Virus record (IMG/VR): IMGVR_UViG_3300036792_000218
Span: 28,370-92,369 of that record
Source of the DNA: a virus
Strand: one strand, 5' to 3'
Length of the DNA: 64,000 bases
The position numbers and the translations under genes are program-made. Of this stretch, positions 23,196 through 30,752 are shown in pieces. How positions within the stretch are numbered: the first letter of the stretch is position 1; each line of letters opens with the position of its first letter. The notes under the pieces were generated by a model. It had not been told where the DNA came from and did not search any database. It was given only the letters and a program-made list of their open reading frames with translations.

Positions 23196-23417
23196 CTAGC
23201 GCTTGATGGTCACTTCGGCGCCACGGGTGCCGTTGCCGTCGCCGATCTCACCGAACGCGGGCGAGCCCTGGATGCTGGTCAGGACGTCGCTGCGGACGTT
23301 CTCGACTACCTCGCGGGCGTAGAGCTTGCCGCCGGCGGCGGGTAGCCCGTACTTGTTGGCGTACTGCTGGACTTGCTGCTCGGTCATTTCGATGACGATC
23401 GGGACCTGGATTCGCAC
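23196..23417 (-). CDS. Small hypothetical protein, 73 residues
   Basis: The protein begins MRIQVPIVIEMTEQQVQQYA and continues with a helical ANKYGLPAAGGKLYAREVVE. This resembles a strand followed by two helices. It may be a small regulatory or inhibitor protein of an early phage operon; no specific family is recognised. Confidence 0.5.
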   Translation of the reverse strand: MRIQVPIVIEMTEQQVQQYANKYGLPAAGGKLYAREVVENVRSDVLTSIQGSPAFGEIGDGNGTRGAEVTIKR

Positions 23418-23445
23418 GGGGTTTCTCCTTCGGCGATCGGGGGCG

Positions 23446-23473
23446 GGCGCCGCCGGCGGGTGCCGGCGGCGCC
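23446..23473 (-). other. Intercistronic GC hairpin, copy 4
   Basis: GGCGCCGCCGGC (23446-23457) and GCCGGCGGCGCC (23462-23473) form a perfect 12-bp stem. The sequence differs from copies 1-3 but the geometry and place relative to the next start are the same. This suggests that structure, not sequence, is conserved. Confidence 0.65.
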
Positions 23474-23480
23474 GGGGTGG

Positions 23481-23972
23481 CTAGTAGGCGGCTAGCAGGG
23501 CGTCAAGGTCGGCTTCGGTCGGGACCGAGTTGCCGTACAGGCCGCCGTCGAAGACCACGGGGATTTCGAGCTTGCCGGCGTTCTTGCGGAATGAGCGGTA
23601 GCGCTTGAGCGCGGTTTCGTTGCGGGTCCCGGTCACGCCGTTGGAGGTGAGGTGGAAAGTGATACTCACGTGGCCGGTTGTCCAGCCGTGGTAGTAGCGG
23701 CCGCCGTCGAGGTGGGTGCGCGTGGTTTCGGGGGTGTAGCGGGGGTCGTCGCTTTCGTGGTCGAGGGCGTCGTGTCCGGTGAGGGTGTTCGCGCGGGCGC
23801 CGGTGCTCTTGGGGAACCGGGCGGCGGCTTCCCTGGCCTGCTCGATCGTCTCGGTGATCAGGGTCGCGTGGATGCTGAAGCCGCCGTCGCGGTAGGTGAC
23901 GGCGGTGATGTGGTACGCGGCGCTGTCGATCCAGTCCTGGTAGTAGCCGGTCCGCCTGTCGTTCGTGTCCAT
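23481..23972 (-). CDS. Early hypothetical protein under promoter P2
   Basis: This 163-residue protein is rich in Tyr, His and Thr (GYYQDWIDSAAYHITAVTYR, TRTHLDGGRYYHGWTTGHVS), followed by a basic helix (ALKRYRSFRKNAGK). It is the first gene after P2 and so among the earliest leftward transcripts. I see no catalytic motif. Confidence 0.5.
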   Translation of the reverse strand: MDTNDRRTGYYQDWIDSAAYHITAVTYRDGGFSIHATLITETIEQAREAAARFPKSTGARANTLTGHDALDHESDDPRYTPETTRTHLDGGRYYHGWTTGHVSITFHLTSNGVTGTRNETALKRYRSFRKNAGKLEIPVVFDGGLYGNSVPTEADLDALLAAY

Positions 23973-23996
23973 CGTGTTCCCCCTGTGGTCCCCGGT

Positions 23997-24045
23997 TGCT
24001 TACAGAGACAACATTATGTGTGACGGTTAAAGATGTCAACTTAAT
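23997..24045 (-). promoter_or_regulatory. P-family promoter P2
   Basis: TTGACA (24034-24039) and TAATGT (24011-24016) are separated by 17 bp. TGTCTCTGTAAGC follows. The upstream gene stops at 24045, a few bases before the -35 box. Confidence 0.85.
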
Positions 24046-24416
24046 CAGGGCGTGTCGCCAAGCAAGTCCCCCTGCACCAGCGCCGCCCCGCCCCCGCCAG
24101 CGGCAGCCGGCGCCGGGTCGCGATCGGGAAACCAGCCAAGCCGGAGACCCCGCTCCCACCTCGACGCCAGCCGCGCGTCAAGCGCCCCGTCAAGGCACAG
24201 CGCGAGCTCGTAATCGAGCAGCTTCTCCCGGCCGACCGGAATGTCAGCCGCCACCAGGGAACAGCGCGCGCAGCCCGCCCGGTGCGCCCAGAACCGCGCC
24301 GCGGCCTGGTCGCGGGCCGCCACGGCGTGCGACAGGGACGGCTGGTAAGCCGGGTTCGGCACCGTCACCGGGGCGCGCACGGGAGCCGCGTCGAACAGCG
24401 CCCCGTCGTCAGCCAC
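24045..24416 (-). CDS. Hypothetical protein, 123 residues
   Basis: The GTG at 24416 overlaps the upstream stop. The protein has a helical centre with AGCARCSLVAAD (one Cys pair) and a Pro/Ala-rich C-terminus that ends at promoter P2. It is the last gene of the P3 unit. No family is recognised. Confidence 0.45.
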   Translation of the reverse strand: MADDGALFDAAPVRAPVTVPNPAYQPSLSHAVAARDQAAARFWAHRAGCARCSLVAADIPVGREKLLDYELALCLDGALDARLASRWERGLRLGWFPDRDPAPAAAGGGGAALVQGDLLGDTP

Positions 24417-25038
24417 GGCCAGCCGTGCCGTCCGCCAGCGCGGCCAGCTCGCCGGACACCTCGGCCTCATGCGCCTGGCCGATCCTGGTGGCGCTCCGGG
24501 TCGCCCTCGCGGCGTCAGCGAGGTCCGCGGTGATGTCGACGTGGCCGGCGCGGCCAAGCGGGACGCCGTCGAGCTGGTCCAGCACCTGCAGCGCCGTCCG
24601 CGCCTCGCGCAGCGCCGACTCGGCGTCCCCCAGGGCGGTCAGCAGCCGGCGTGTCAGTTCCTGCTGGCTGGTCACCGTGGCGAGCCACCCGCGCGCGTAG
24701 TCGCAGTCTTCGCAGGCGGCGCACAGCTCGCAGACCTCGTGAGCGCAGATCTTGCCCTCATGCTTGCCGGCGAAGTGGGCGGCCCGGATCGCGCACGCAC
24801 CGCAGGAGCAATCTCCGGGGTGGCCGGGTGCCTCGGTGCGGATGTGCTGGCGGGTGCCGCAGGACCACTCGGCCAGTAGCATCGACGGGTCGCTGACCCG
24901 GACGCCGTACCGGACGCAGGCGAGGGCGTCGGCGTGGGCCATCGCCGCCGGGTAACCGGGCGCGGGGTCCTGTGCTGTCTTCCACTCGCCGTCGGCGGTC
25001 ATGCGGAAGGTGACCGTGTACAGGGTCGCGTCAGGCAT
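24409..25038 (-). CDS. Cys-rich zinc-binding protein with helical tail
   Basis: The 209-residue protein has a beta-rich N-terminus. A dense Cys/His cluster follows (CSCGACAIRAAHFAGKHEGK near residue 76, then CAHEVCELCAACEDC). A long helical C-terminal half (ELTRRLLTALGDAESALREA) completes it. The cluster could hold two zinc ions. Similar sequences occur in actinobacterial mobile elements, but the function is unknown to me. Confidence 0.55.
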   Translation of the reverse strand: MPDATLYTVTFRMTADGEWKTAQDPAPGYPAAMAHADALACVRYGVRVSDPSMLLAEWSCGTRQHIRTEAPGHPGDCSCGACAIRAAHFAGKHEGKICAHEVCELCAACEDCDYARGWLATVTSQQELTRRLLTALGDAESALREARTALQVLDQLDGVPLGRAGHVDITADLADAARATRSATRIGQAHEAEVSGELAALADGTAGRG

Positions 25039-25840
25039 TGCCGGCGTCCTTCCGGTGCGTGTAGACGGAGATGAAGGAGCCCCGGTTGTCCGGGGTGTAG
25101 TAACGGCTGGCGATCTCGGTCAGCGCCTTGTCCATGGCGCGCCGCTCGGGACTGGCGATCGTCCACGTCGCCGGGGCGTTGTCGACGTGGATGTCGATCG
25201 AGGTCATCAGGGAGGCGTGCTCGCCCCGCACGCGGATCTTGATGCCGTCGGGGCAGTGGGGCAGCGTCTTGCCGGCGAGGGCCGCCTTGATGTCGGCGCG
25301 GACCGCCTTGGCGGCTTCGGCGAGGGTGATGTCCGGGTACTTGAGCACGGGGGCGGGGCTGTCAGGTACGGCCGGGCCCGGCTTCGGCGCGGTGCCCTCG
25401 ATCACGGCGCACGCCCGGCGTAGCTTGCGCAGGCCCGCCGCTGAGAGGGGAATGTCCAGGGCGGCGGCCAGCGCGTCCCGGTCCGCGGCGGTGAGGCCGC
25501 TGCCCTCGTCGTCGAGCAGCGGGTACAGCAGCGCGCGGGCCTCCGCGATCGCGCCGAGCGCCCTGCCGATGCGCCTGCCCGCGAGCCCGGCCAGCGCCTT
25601 CGCGGTCGCGGCGGGGTCGTCGCTCTCGCGTGCCTGGTACTCGGCGATGTCCAGTTCTGCCTTGTCGAGGACCGTGCGGGTCGCGTCGATGCCGTCGCGG
25701 TCGACCGTGACGGAAGGCAAGAGCAGCAAGTCATAGTCGCGGCGGGCCGCCCGGTTCGTCCGGGGGCGGTCCTCGGCGGACGGGTCGACGTCGGGCAGGT
25801 ACCCGGCGAACTGCATGCGGTCAGGGTCGGTGGTGGTCAT
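25031..25840 (-). CDS. Hypothetical protein, 269 residues
   Basis: An alpha-helical protein with a disordered, charged N-terminus (about 1-30). A central helical domain follows (LDIAEYQARESDD, LTAADRDALAAALDIPLSA). A C-terminal alpha/beta segment comes last (DGIKIRVRGEHASLMTSIDI, YYTPDNRGSFISVYTHRKD). The C-terminal portion looks conserved, with alternating hydrophobic strands. It is translated from ATG 25840, which overlaps the preceding gene. Confidence 0.5.
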   Translation of the reverse strand: MTTTDPDRMQFAGYLPDVDPSAEDRPRTNRAARRDYDLLLLPSVTVDRDGIDATRTVLDKAELDIAEYQARESDDPAATAKALAGLAGRRIGRALGAIAEARALLYPLLDDEGSGLTAADRDALAAALDIPLSAAGLRKLRRACAVIEGTAPKPGPAVPDSPAPVLKYPDITLAEAAKAVRADIKAALAGKTLPHCPDGIKIRVRGEHASLMTSIDIHVDNAPATWTIASPERRAMDKALTEIASRYYTPDNRGSFISVYTHRKDAGNA

Positions 25841-26163
25841 AGGTCGTACTCCTTCGACTGGGCGAGCATCTGGGCGAGGATCCGTTCGGTTTCGGCTTGG
25901 CGCCGCTGCGCTTCTGCGGCTTCAGCGGCGGCGTGGTCGGCGTCGGACAGTTCGCGGGACTCGACGGTGGCGAGGGCGTCAATGCGGAGCGTGGTCGACC
26001 CGCTCGCCCCGTCGGCGGCCCACACGAGGCGCACGTAGTCGCCGGGGGCGTGGAAGCCGTCCCACGGTTCATCTGTCAGCGACTCGACGCGGACGGGGCC
26101 GGTGTGCAGGCCGGGGACGGTGATCAGGTCACCCTTGCGGGCAAGCTCGATGGTCTCGTTCAC
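25837..26163 (-). CDS. Small hypothetical protein, SH3-like N-terminus
   Basis: The GTG at 26163 overlaps the upstream stop. The first 65 of 108 residues look like a small beta-barrel (ELARKGDLITVPGLHTGPVR, DGFHAPGDYVRLVWAADGA). A coiled-coil tail rich in Ala, Glu and Gln follows. The function is unknown. Confidence 0.5.
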   Translation of the reverse strand: MNETIELARKGDLITVPGLHTGPVRVESLTDEPWDGFHAPGDYVRLVWAADGASGSTTLRIDALATVESRELSDADHAAAEAAEAQRRQAETERILAQMLAQSKEYDL

Positions 26164-26387
26164 AGGGCGCTCCCTAGCTGTGCGTCGATGCGGTGGTCGT
26201 CGAGGTCGCGTTGGACGCTCGCGCGGGTCGCGCCGCCGGTCTTGGATTCCCACTGGCCGCATGAGCAGGCGACGTCCCAGCCGGGCCAGGAGCCGGACAT
26301 GGTGCTGGCGTGCGGGATCTTCTCGCGCGGGTACGCGGCGCTGCCGTCGCCCACCCACACGAACCAGCGGCCACGGTGGGCCTTCAT
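26160..26387 (-). CDS. Small Trp-rich hypothetical protein
   Basis: This 75-residue protein contains GRWFVWVGDGSA and a CSCGQW motif in WDVACSCGQWESKTGGATR. The Cys pair and Trp residues suggest a small metal-binding or double-stranded-nucleic-acid-binding module, similar to short proteins in other phage early operons. The assignment is weak. Confidence 0.45.
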   Translation of the reverse strand: MKAHRGRWFVWVGDGSAAYPREKIPHASTMSGSWPGWDVACSCGQWESKTGGATRASVQRDLDDHRIDAQLGSAL

Positions 26388-26417
26388 GGTTTCGGGGTCA
26401 CGAGCAGGTGCGGCATG

Positions 26418-26717
26418 TCAGGCCCCCGGCTTCCGGGCGGCCAGTTCAGCGGTCCGCGCCGCGTCGCACTCGGGGTGCATGTGGTCGTTCCGTGCGGTCT
26501 GAACGAGGGCTGACCGCTCGTCGCCGGGCTGGTAGCAGTAGGCGCAGACGGGGACCATCTGCCGGGCTTCCCTGGACGGCGGCCTGCTGTTGGGGTCGCT
26601 GGCGGCGGGGCTGGCTGCTACCTGGAGGCGGCGGAGGTGCGGCTTCGCGTTCAGTTCCGCCTCGGTGAAGAAACAGCCTGCGGCGATCTGCTGCTCTTCG
26701 GTGATGTCCCTGCGCAT
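26418..26717 (-). CDS. Small zinc-finger-like protein
   Basis: This 99-residue protein has an N-terminal helical region and a C-terminal CAYCYQPGDERSALVQTARN followed by a His-x-x-Cys pair, that is Cys-x2-Cys...His-x4-Cys. This could bind one zinc ion. It belongs to the P3 unit; the function is unknown. Confidence 0.5.
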   Translation of the reverse strand: MRRDITEEQQIAAGCFFTEAELNAKPHLRRLQVAASPAASDPNSRPPSREARQMVPVCAYCYQPGDERSALVQTARNDHMHPECDAARTAELAARKPGA

Positions 26718-26747
26718 CGGGGTTGCTCCTTTCTGGCGTCGGGCGGT

Positions 26748-27149
26748 TCAGGCGGCGAACGGGAGGGCGAGCGGGCGGGGGGTGATCGCGATCACGAGGC
26801 GCAGGGCGCCGGCGTGCTTGCAGGGCTGCTCGTCGGCGGTGAGGCGCCCGACGCCGTGGCGGCAGTTGCACATGCCGTCGGGGGTGACGCGGTATGTGGC
26901 GTCGAAGTCGGTGCTGTCGACGATCCAGATTCCGGGGCGGCTGCTCGGGCGGACCGCGCCGAGTTCGACGATCTCGATTGCCTCGTCGACCTGGTCGTCG
27001 GACAGGCCTGCGAGGGCGGCGGACATCTTGCGCCAGCAGGTGGGGCCGTATCCGCGGCGCTTGCTAAGGGGGCTGGTGAGCTTGCGGCCGCATCCGGGGC
27101 GCTGGCAGCGGTGCTCGTCGGTTTCGGTGATCGCGGTGGTGGTGGTCAT
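26748..27149 (-). CDS. DUF6011-like and SWIM-type zinc finger protein
   Basis: The 133-residue protein has two metal motifs. The N-terminal CQRPGCGRKLTSPLSKRRGY followed by a GPTC motif is the pattern of DUF6011-like phage proteins. A C-terminal CNCRHGVGRLTADEQPCKH matches a SWIM finger (Cys-x-Cys...Cys-x-His), known to bind DNA or proteins. It is the first gene after promoter P3, its ATG following GGGGGAACC. A role in nucleic-acid binding or host takeover is plausible. Confidence 0.65.
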   Translation of the reverse strand: MTTTTAITETDEHRCQRPGCGRKLTSPLSKRRGYGPTCWRKMSAALAGLSDDQVDEAIEIVELGAVRPSSRPGIWIVDSTDFDATYRVTPDGMCNCRHGVGRLTADEQPCKHAGALRLVIAITPRPLALPFAA

Positions 27150-27448
27150 CGGTGGTTCCCCCTGTGAGCGCCGTTGCTTACAAGGACAACATTATAGCTA
27201 GCTAACAGTGTTGTCAATTTAAATGGGCGTGTCGCGCGCCCCACGAGCACCGACAGCCAGAACACCTCCGCAACCTCCGCAACCTTCGCGCCGACCACCC
27301 GCTCCGCCCGCGCCAACTGCCACGCCGCGTCACGCTCCCGCCACTCGACTACCGACCGCAGGTAAGCGCCCCACGCGGCCTGCTGCGCCCCCGCCACGCC
27401 CGCCTCCGCAGACCGGCACAAGCGCAGCAGCCCCTCGTCGCTGATCAC
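27146..27448 (-). CDS. Small helical protein reading through promoter P3
   Basis: The GTG at 27448 overlaps the upstream stop. The first 70 residues form a helical Trp-containing domain (AWGAYLRSVVEWRERDAAWQ). The last 30 codons run through promoter P3 and the leader of the next gene, ending one base inside the next start. The tail encoded by the promoter is probably not functional. At P1 and P2 the upstream genes stop before the promoter, so a stop codon may have been lost here. Confidence 0.45.
   Translation of the reverse strand: MISDEGLLRLCRSAEAGVAGAQQAAWGAYLRSVVEWRERDAAWQLARAERVVGAKVAEVAEVFWLSVLVGRATRPFKLTTLLASYNVVLVSNGAHRGNHR
27175..27225 (-). promoter_or_regulatory. P-family promoter P3
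   Basis: TTGACA (27212-27217) and TAATGT (27189-27194) are 17 bp apart; TATAATGTTGTCCTTGTAAG follows the spacer. This copy lies within the 3' end of the next gene upstream, which reads through the promoter. The half-sites GACAACACTG and TATAATGTTGTC form a near dyad. Confidence 0.85.
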
Positions 27449-27648
27449 GGCAGCCGCCGCACCGACCGGGCGAGCGCCCGCGGCCGGAACCGCTCCGCGC
27501 AGGCACCCGAATCACGGCAGCGGTCCAGGTCCGGCCGCGTCGGAACCACCTCAAGCGCCCCGAACGGGAGCACGACCCGGCATGCCGCGCAGGTGCCCTT
27601 GACATCCGGCAACGGCACCCACAAGACCGGCGCCGGCCTGGCCGCCAT
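27445..27648 (-). CDS. 67-residue zinc-ribbon-like protein
   Basis: The ATG at 27648 overlaps the upstream stop. The peptide holds CAACRVVLPFGALEVV and later DRCRDSGACAE, giving Cys-x2-Cys...Cys-x5-Cys, enough for one zinc site. It is very basic at the C-terminus. The function is unknown. Confidence 0.45.
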   Translation of the reverse strand: MAARPAPVLWVPLPDVKGTCAACRVVLPFGALEVVPTRPDLDRCRDSGACAERFRPRALARSVRRLP

Positions 27649-28028
27649 CAGAACGGGTCCTCGTCGTCCGGGTCGCCGGCGTCGTCCCCGGCCGCTTCGA
27701 GCTCGTACCGCCGCTGCTGTTCCTCCATGGCGACGCGTCGCGCGCGGGCCGCCTCCCACGCCGCGCGTACCGATTCCTCGGTGACCGGCCGCCTCGAGTA
27801 CAGGGCGGTGCCCGCGTACTCCTGCCACGCGTGCGGGTTGCCGCCCCAGATCTTTTCCGGCAGGTCGACGTGGAACGCGGCCTGCCCGGCCAGCGTGATC
27901 TCGGTGACGTAGCCGGTCAGCTCGACGTGACCGAGAAACGCGATGCGGAGCCACTGCCCCTCAGGCTGCTCTTCGACGGGCTCCACGCAGGTGCCGGCCG
28001 GCTCGCCCGCGAGCGGTTCGGTTGTCAT
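27648..28028 (-). CDS. Conserved phage hypothetical protein (PEKIWGGNPHAW type)
   Basis: The 126-residue protein has a beta-rich first half with the phrase GYVTEITLAGQAAFHVDLPE, followed by KIWGGNPHAWQEYAGTALYS. A helical Arg/Glu-rich tail and an acidic end complete it. I recall this pattern from actinophage early genes of unknown function. A role as a small nucleic-acid or replication accessory protein is only a guess. Confidence 0.55.
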   Translation of the reverse strand: MTTEPLAGEPAGTCVEPVEEQPEGQWLRIAFLGHVELTGYVTEITLAGQAAFHVDLPEKIWGGNPHAWQEYAGTALYSRRPVTEESVRAAWEAARARRVAMEEQQRRYELEAAGDDAGDPDDEDPF

Positions 28029-28207
28029 GACTGGCTGTCTCCCTTGAGTGCGGTCCTGATCCTGGCGGCGGCTTCGCGGAACGCCTCCGCGCGGGCCCTG
28101 GCGCAGGCCCTGGCCTTGCGGGTCACCGCCGGGTCGGCGCTGGCCGCGTGGATCGCCTTCGCCTCGGTGTCGAGGTCGACGGCAACCCAGAGAAGCGCGG
28201 CGGTCAC
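28025..28207 (-). CDS. 60-residue helical peptide
   Basis: An almost entirely helical Ala/Arg-rich peptide (KARACARARAEAFREAAARI) with a short hydrophobic N-terminus. It overlaps both neighbours by four bases. No function is recognised. Confidence 0.4.
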   Translation of the reverse strand: MTAALLWVAVDLDTEAKAIHAASADPAVTRKARACARARAEAFREAAARIRTALKGDSQS

Positions 28208-28785
28208 CGGGTGCCGTCTAGGGCTGCCGGGTCCGGGGTGCCGAGCGCTTCGGCGAGCACCACGGCACCGGCGCCGGCGCGCAGCTCGTCCGCCTCGGCG
28301 GCGATCGCGCGGCCGAGGTCGGTCAGGTCCATCGCCTTCGCGATGAAGTCGCTGACCGCAGCGCCCACCGCCTCACCGGAGTCGTCGAGCGCCTTCGCGA
28401 CCTTTTCCATGCGGGCGGTCAATGGCCCTGGTGCGGGCTGCGGCTGGCATATCTGGTGGATCGCGGCCGTGATCAGCGCGTCCGCCTCCGCCTTGGCCGC
28501 GGGGTCGGCCGGCCCGGTTGTGGGGCTGACCGCGCTGTACGGCGTGAGCCCGGCCGCGATCAGCGCATGGTAGATGTCGCTGCGCCAGGCGCCGTTCCCG
28601 AGCGGTGAACCCACGTCGAACCCGGTACCGTCGAACCACACCCCGGACAGGACGGCGGCGAGGAACGCGCCGACGGTCGACGCGCCCGCGTAGACCTGGG
28701 GCATCGGGGCGGCGAGCGCGGCGCGGACCCGCTCGGGAGTCAGGAACGCGGTGCTCGGGTCTTCGGTGACGGCGGTCTCGGTCAA
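28204..28785 (-). CDS. Helical hypothetical protein, 193 residues
   Basis: The N-terminal half contains LTPERVRAALAAPMPQVYAG, SGVWFDGTGFDVGS and WRSDIYHALIAAGLTPYSA. The C-terminal half is a set of amphipathic helices rich in Ala and Glu. It has no Cys pair except one isolated Cys. It lies in the middle of the long leftward early operon. Confidence 0.5.
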   Translation of the reverse strand: MTETAVTEDPSTAFLTPERVRAALAAPMPQVYAGASTVGAFLAAVLSGVWFDGTGFDVGSPLGNGAWRSDIYHALIAAGLTPYSAVSPTTGPADPAAKAEADALITAAIHQICQPQPAPGPLTARMEKVAKALDDSGEAVGAAVSDFIAKAMDLTDLGRAIAAEADELRAGAGAVVLAEALGTPDPAALDGTR

Positions 28786-29012
28786 CTGTCGACTCCTTCG
28801 GGTTGCAGGGTGGCTAGTTGCTGTTCAAGCTCGGTAACGCGGGCAGTGAGGGCCGCGTTCGCGTCACGCAGGGGCGCCAGCAGGGCGTCCTCGATCGCCC
28901 CGAACGTCTCCTTGTCTTCGGGCCTGATCTCTTCCCACGGCACCAGGCCGAGGCCGAGCCACGCCTTGCCGCTCAGCTCGTACAGGGTGCGGCCCTTCGC
29001 TGCGGCGGTCAC
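28782..29012 (-). CDS. Small coiled-coil phage protein
   Basis: The 76 residues comprise a conserved-looking head (RTLYELSGKAWLGLGLVPWE, EIRPEDKETFGAIEDALLAP) and a leucine-zipper-like tail (ANAALTARVTELEQQLATLQ). The head pattern is one I associate with actinophage early proteins. It probably dimerises; the function is unknown. Confidence 0.5.
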   Translation of the reverse strand: MTAAAKGRTLYELSGKAWLGLGLVPWEEIRPEDKETFGAIEDALLAPLRDANAALTARVTELEQQLATLQPEGVDS

Positions 29013-29383
29013 TGGTCCCGCTCCTCGATCGCGTCGCTGAGGGACGCGCCGATGGGGTCGCCGTCCCAGCCCTTCACGCCGAGCGCCTGGGCGCGCTCGA
29101 TCCGCCCGTCAAGCGCGGGGGACGCGATGGCGTCGTTCAGCAGCTCGGCGGCCAGCTCGCGGAGGTCGTCGCGCTGCTGCGTGACTTCGGCCAGGGTGCG
29201 CGACTGCGCCTCGCCGGGCAGTGGCAGCGGCGCGACGGCGGCCAGTTTGTCGCGGGCGAAGTCCACCCGGCGCTCAAGCTCGTTCCCGCTGTAACCCTCG
29301 GTGCCGAGCCATTCTTCGGACGCGAGCCGCCGTAGCGCGGCAGCGAGCCAGTCCCGCTCGGCCTGCACGCGGTCCGCGCTCAC
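29009..29383 (-). CDS. Helical hypothetical protein, 124 residues
   Basis: The GTG at 29383 overlaps the upstream stop. The protein is rich in Leu, Ala, Glu and Arg, with repeated coiled-coil character (RVQAERDWLAAALRRLAS, RTLAEVTQQRDDLRELAA). Its C-terminus has a Trp-Asp-Gly-Asp turn. It may bind the product of the neighbouring coiled-coil gene. Confidence 0.45.
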   Translation of the reverse strand: MSADRVQAERDWLAAALRRLASEEWLGTEGYSGNELERRVDFARDKLAAVAPLPLPGEAQSRTLAEVTQQRDDLRELAAELLNDAIASPALDGRIERAQALGVKGWDGDPIGASLSDAIEERDQ

Positions 29384-30306
29384 AGGTCGGCCTCGGTGCA
29401 CGCGGCGTACGGCTGCCCGTCGGGGTCGCGCACGTCGAGCGCCCCGGCGCGGTCGCGCCACTCCTGCTCGTCGGCGGTATCGGGGAACGACTGGAGCATG
29501 TCGCGGACAAGGCCGTTCAGCCCGTCAACGTTGCGGAGCATCGCGTTTTCCAGGTCGGTCGCCGGCCGCCCCGCTGGCGTCTCGCCCGCGCCGGAAACGA
29601 CCGTCAGCAGCGCGGCCGCGTTTTCCTCGGGTGAGCGCCTGAGCATTTCCTCGAACGGCATCATGCGCTCGGTCTGGCTCACGGTCATCGCGTGGTAGTC
29701 GATGGCGAGCTGGCGGATTCGCTCGCGCTCAGCGTCGCGGGCTGCCTGTACCGCGGCGGCCAGGTCGGGGCCGGGCTGCGGGCCGGCGGGCGCGAGCTGG
29801 TGCACGTGGGCGAGTTGCGCGACGATCAGGGCGGCGGTCCCGCTGGTCCATGACTCACGCAGCACCATCCCTCCCGCGCCGCCCCTGAGTAGCCGGTCGA
29901 CGTCCTCGACGAGACCGCGGAACACGGGAGACGCGTTCGAGCGCCCCGTCTCAGGGTCCGCTGTCCAGTCGGCCGCCTGTCCCTGCTGCGGCTCCTGCTC
30001 GGCCTCGTACGCCTCGCGGAACAGGTCGTCGGCAAGCCGGAAGAACTCGCCCCTGATGCCCTTGATGACCCACTGGCCGGTGTAGACGAGGGTCCAGGTC
30101 GAGTGGAGCTTGCCGAAGACGGTCGCGGTGGCCTCGGGGTCGTCGCAGTTCGCGCGGTCCTGCTCGTCGAGGACGTCGAAGTTCTCGCAGCCGGTCAGCT
30201 CGTAAACCTCGTCGAGGTTGTCGCCGGTCCAGCGGACCGCCTCGACGGTAACGGGCTTCATGCGGAAGCGCGCCGGCGGCCCCGGCGCCGGTGCCGGGCC
30301 GTTCAC
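29380..30306 (-). CDS. Conserved phage hypothetical protein, two-part
   Basis: The 308-residue protein starts with a domain common in phage genomes (about 15-100): RMKPVTVEAVRWTGDNLDEV, FGKLHSTWTLVYTGQWVIKG, RGEFFRLADDLFREAYE. The remainder is helical and holds another phage-like segment (AAALLTVVSGAGE and ARERIRQLAIDY-type helices). The fusion of the short phage domain with a long helical tail is less usual. The function of the N-terminal domain is unknown. Confidence 0.55.
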   Translation of the reverse strand: MNGPAPAPGPPARFRMKPVTVEAVRWTGDNLDEVYELTGCENFDVLDEQDRANCDDPEATATVFGKLHSTWTLVYTGQWVIKGIRGEFFRLADDLFREAYEAEQEPQQGQAADWTADPETGRSNASPVFRGLVEDVDRLLRGGAGGMVLRESWTSGTAALIVAQLAHVHQLAPAGPQPGPDLAAAVQAARDAERERIRQLAIDYHAMTVSQTERMMPFEEMLRRSPEENAAALLTVVSGAGETPAGRPATDLENAMLRNVDGLNGLVRDMLQSFPDTADEQEWRDRAGALDVRDPDGQPYAACTEADL

Positions 30307-30752
30307 CGGGCGCCCATCAGGGCGGAGAGCGTCAGGACGGTGTCGGCGACGGCCCGCCAGCCGTCACGCGTGCGGTCGGTGGACAGCCCCCACCGGGCGT
30401 AGGCCTTGGCGGGGTCGGTGATGCCCTCGTCCGCGGCGAACGCTGCGATGGCGAGCCAGTCGCCGTCATGGGCCGGGCCGTGTGCGAGGGGGTAGAAGCC
30501 GGTGAGCGCTTCGCCGGGCGGCGGGGCGTCGCGGTTCCCGGTGAGCCACCCGTGCCACAGTTCCCTGCCGTTGTCGCCGGTGACGATCGCGTAGTCGTCG
30601 CAGGTGATGCCCGACCGCTCGGTTTCGGTGTAGTCGACGATGACGCCGGCGACGTCGCCGCGCTGGTCGATCGCCTCGCGGATCATCGGGTCCTGGTACT
30701 CGGTGTCGGCGTCGATCTGCGTCTTGCCGCGTGAGTAGACGGTGATCTTCAT
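30303..30752 (-). CDS. Hypothetical alpha/beta protein, 149 residues
   Basis: It begins MKITVYSRGKTQIDADTEYQ, then REAIDQRGDVAGVIVDYTET, then a WLTGNRDAPPPGEALTG loop and a helical end. A small alpha/beta domain is likely, but no catalytic motif is visible. The base after its start adjoins the next gene without overlap. Confidence 0.5.
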   Translation of the reverse strand: MKITVYSRGKTQIDADTEYQDPMIREAIDQRGDVAGVIVDYTETERSGITCDDYAIVTGDNGRELWHGWLTGNRDAPPPGEALTGFYPLAHGPAHDGDWLAIAAFAADEGITDPAKAYARWGLSTDRTRDGWRAVADTVLTLSALMGAR

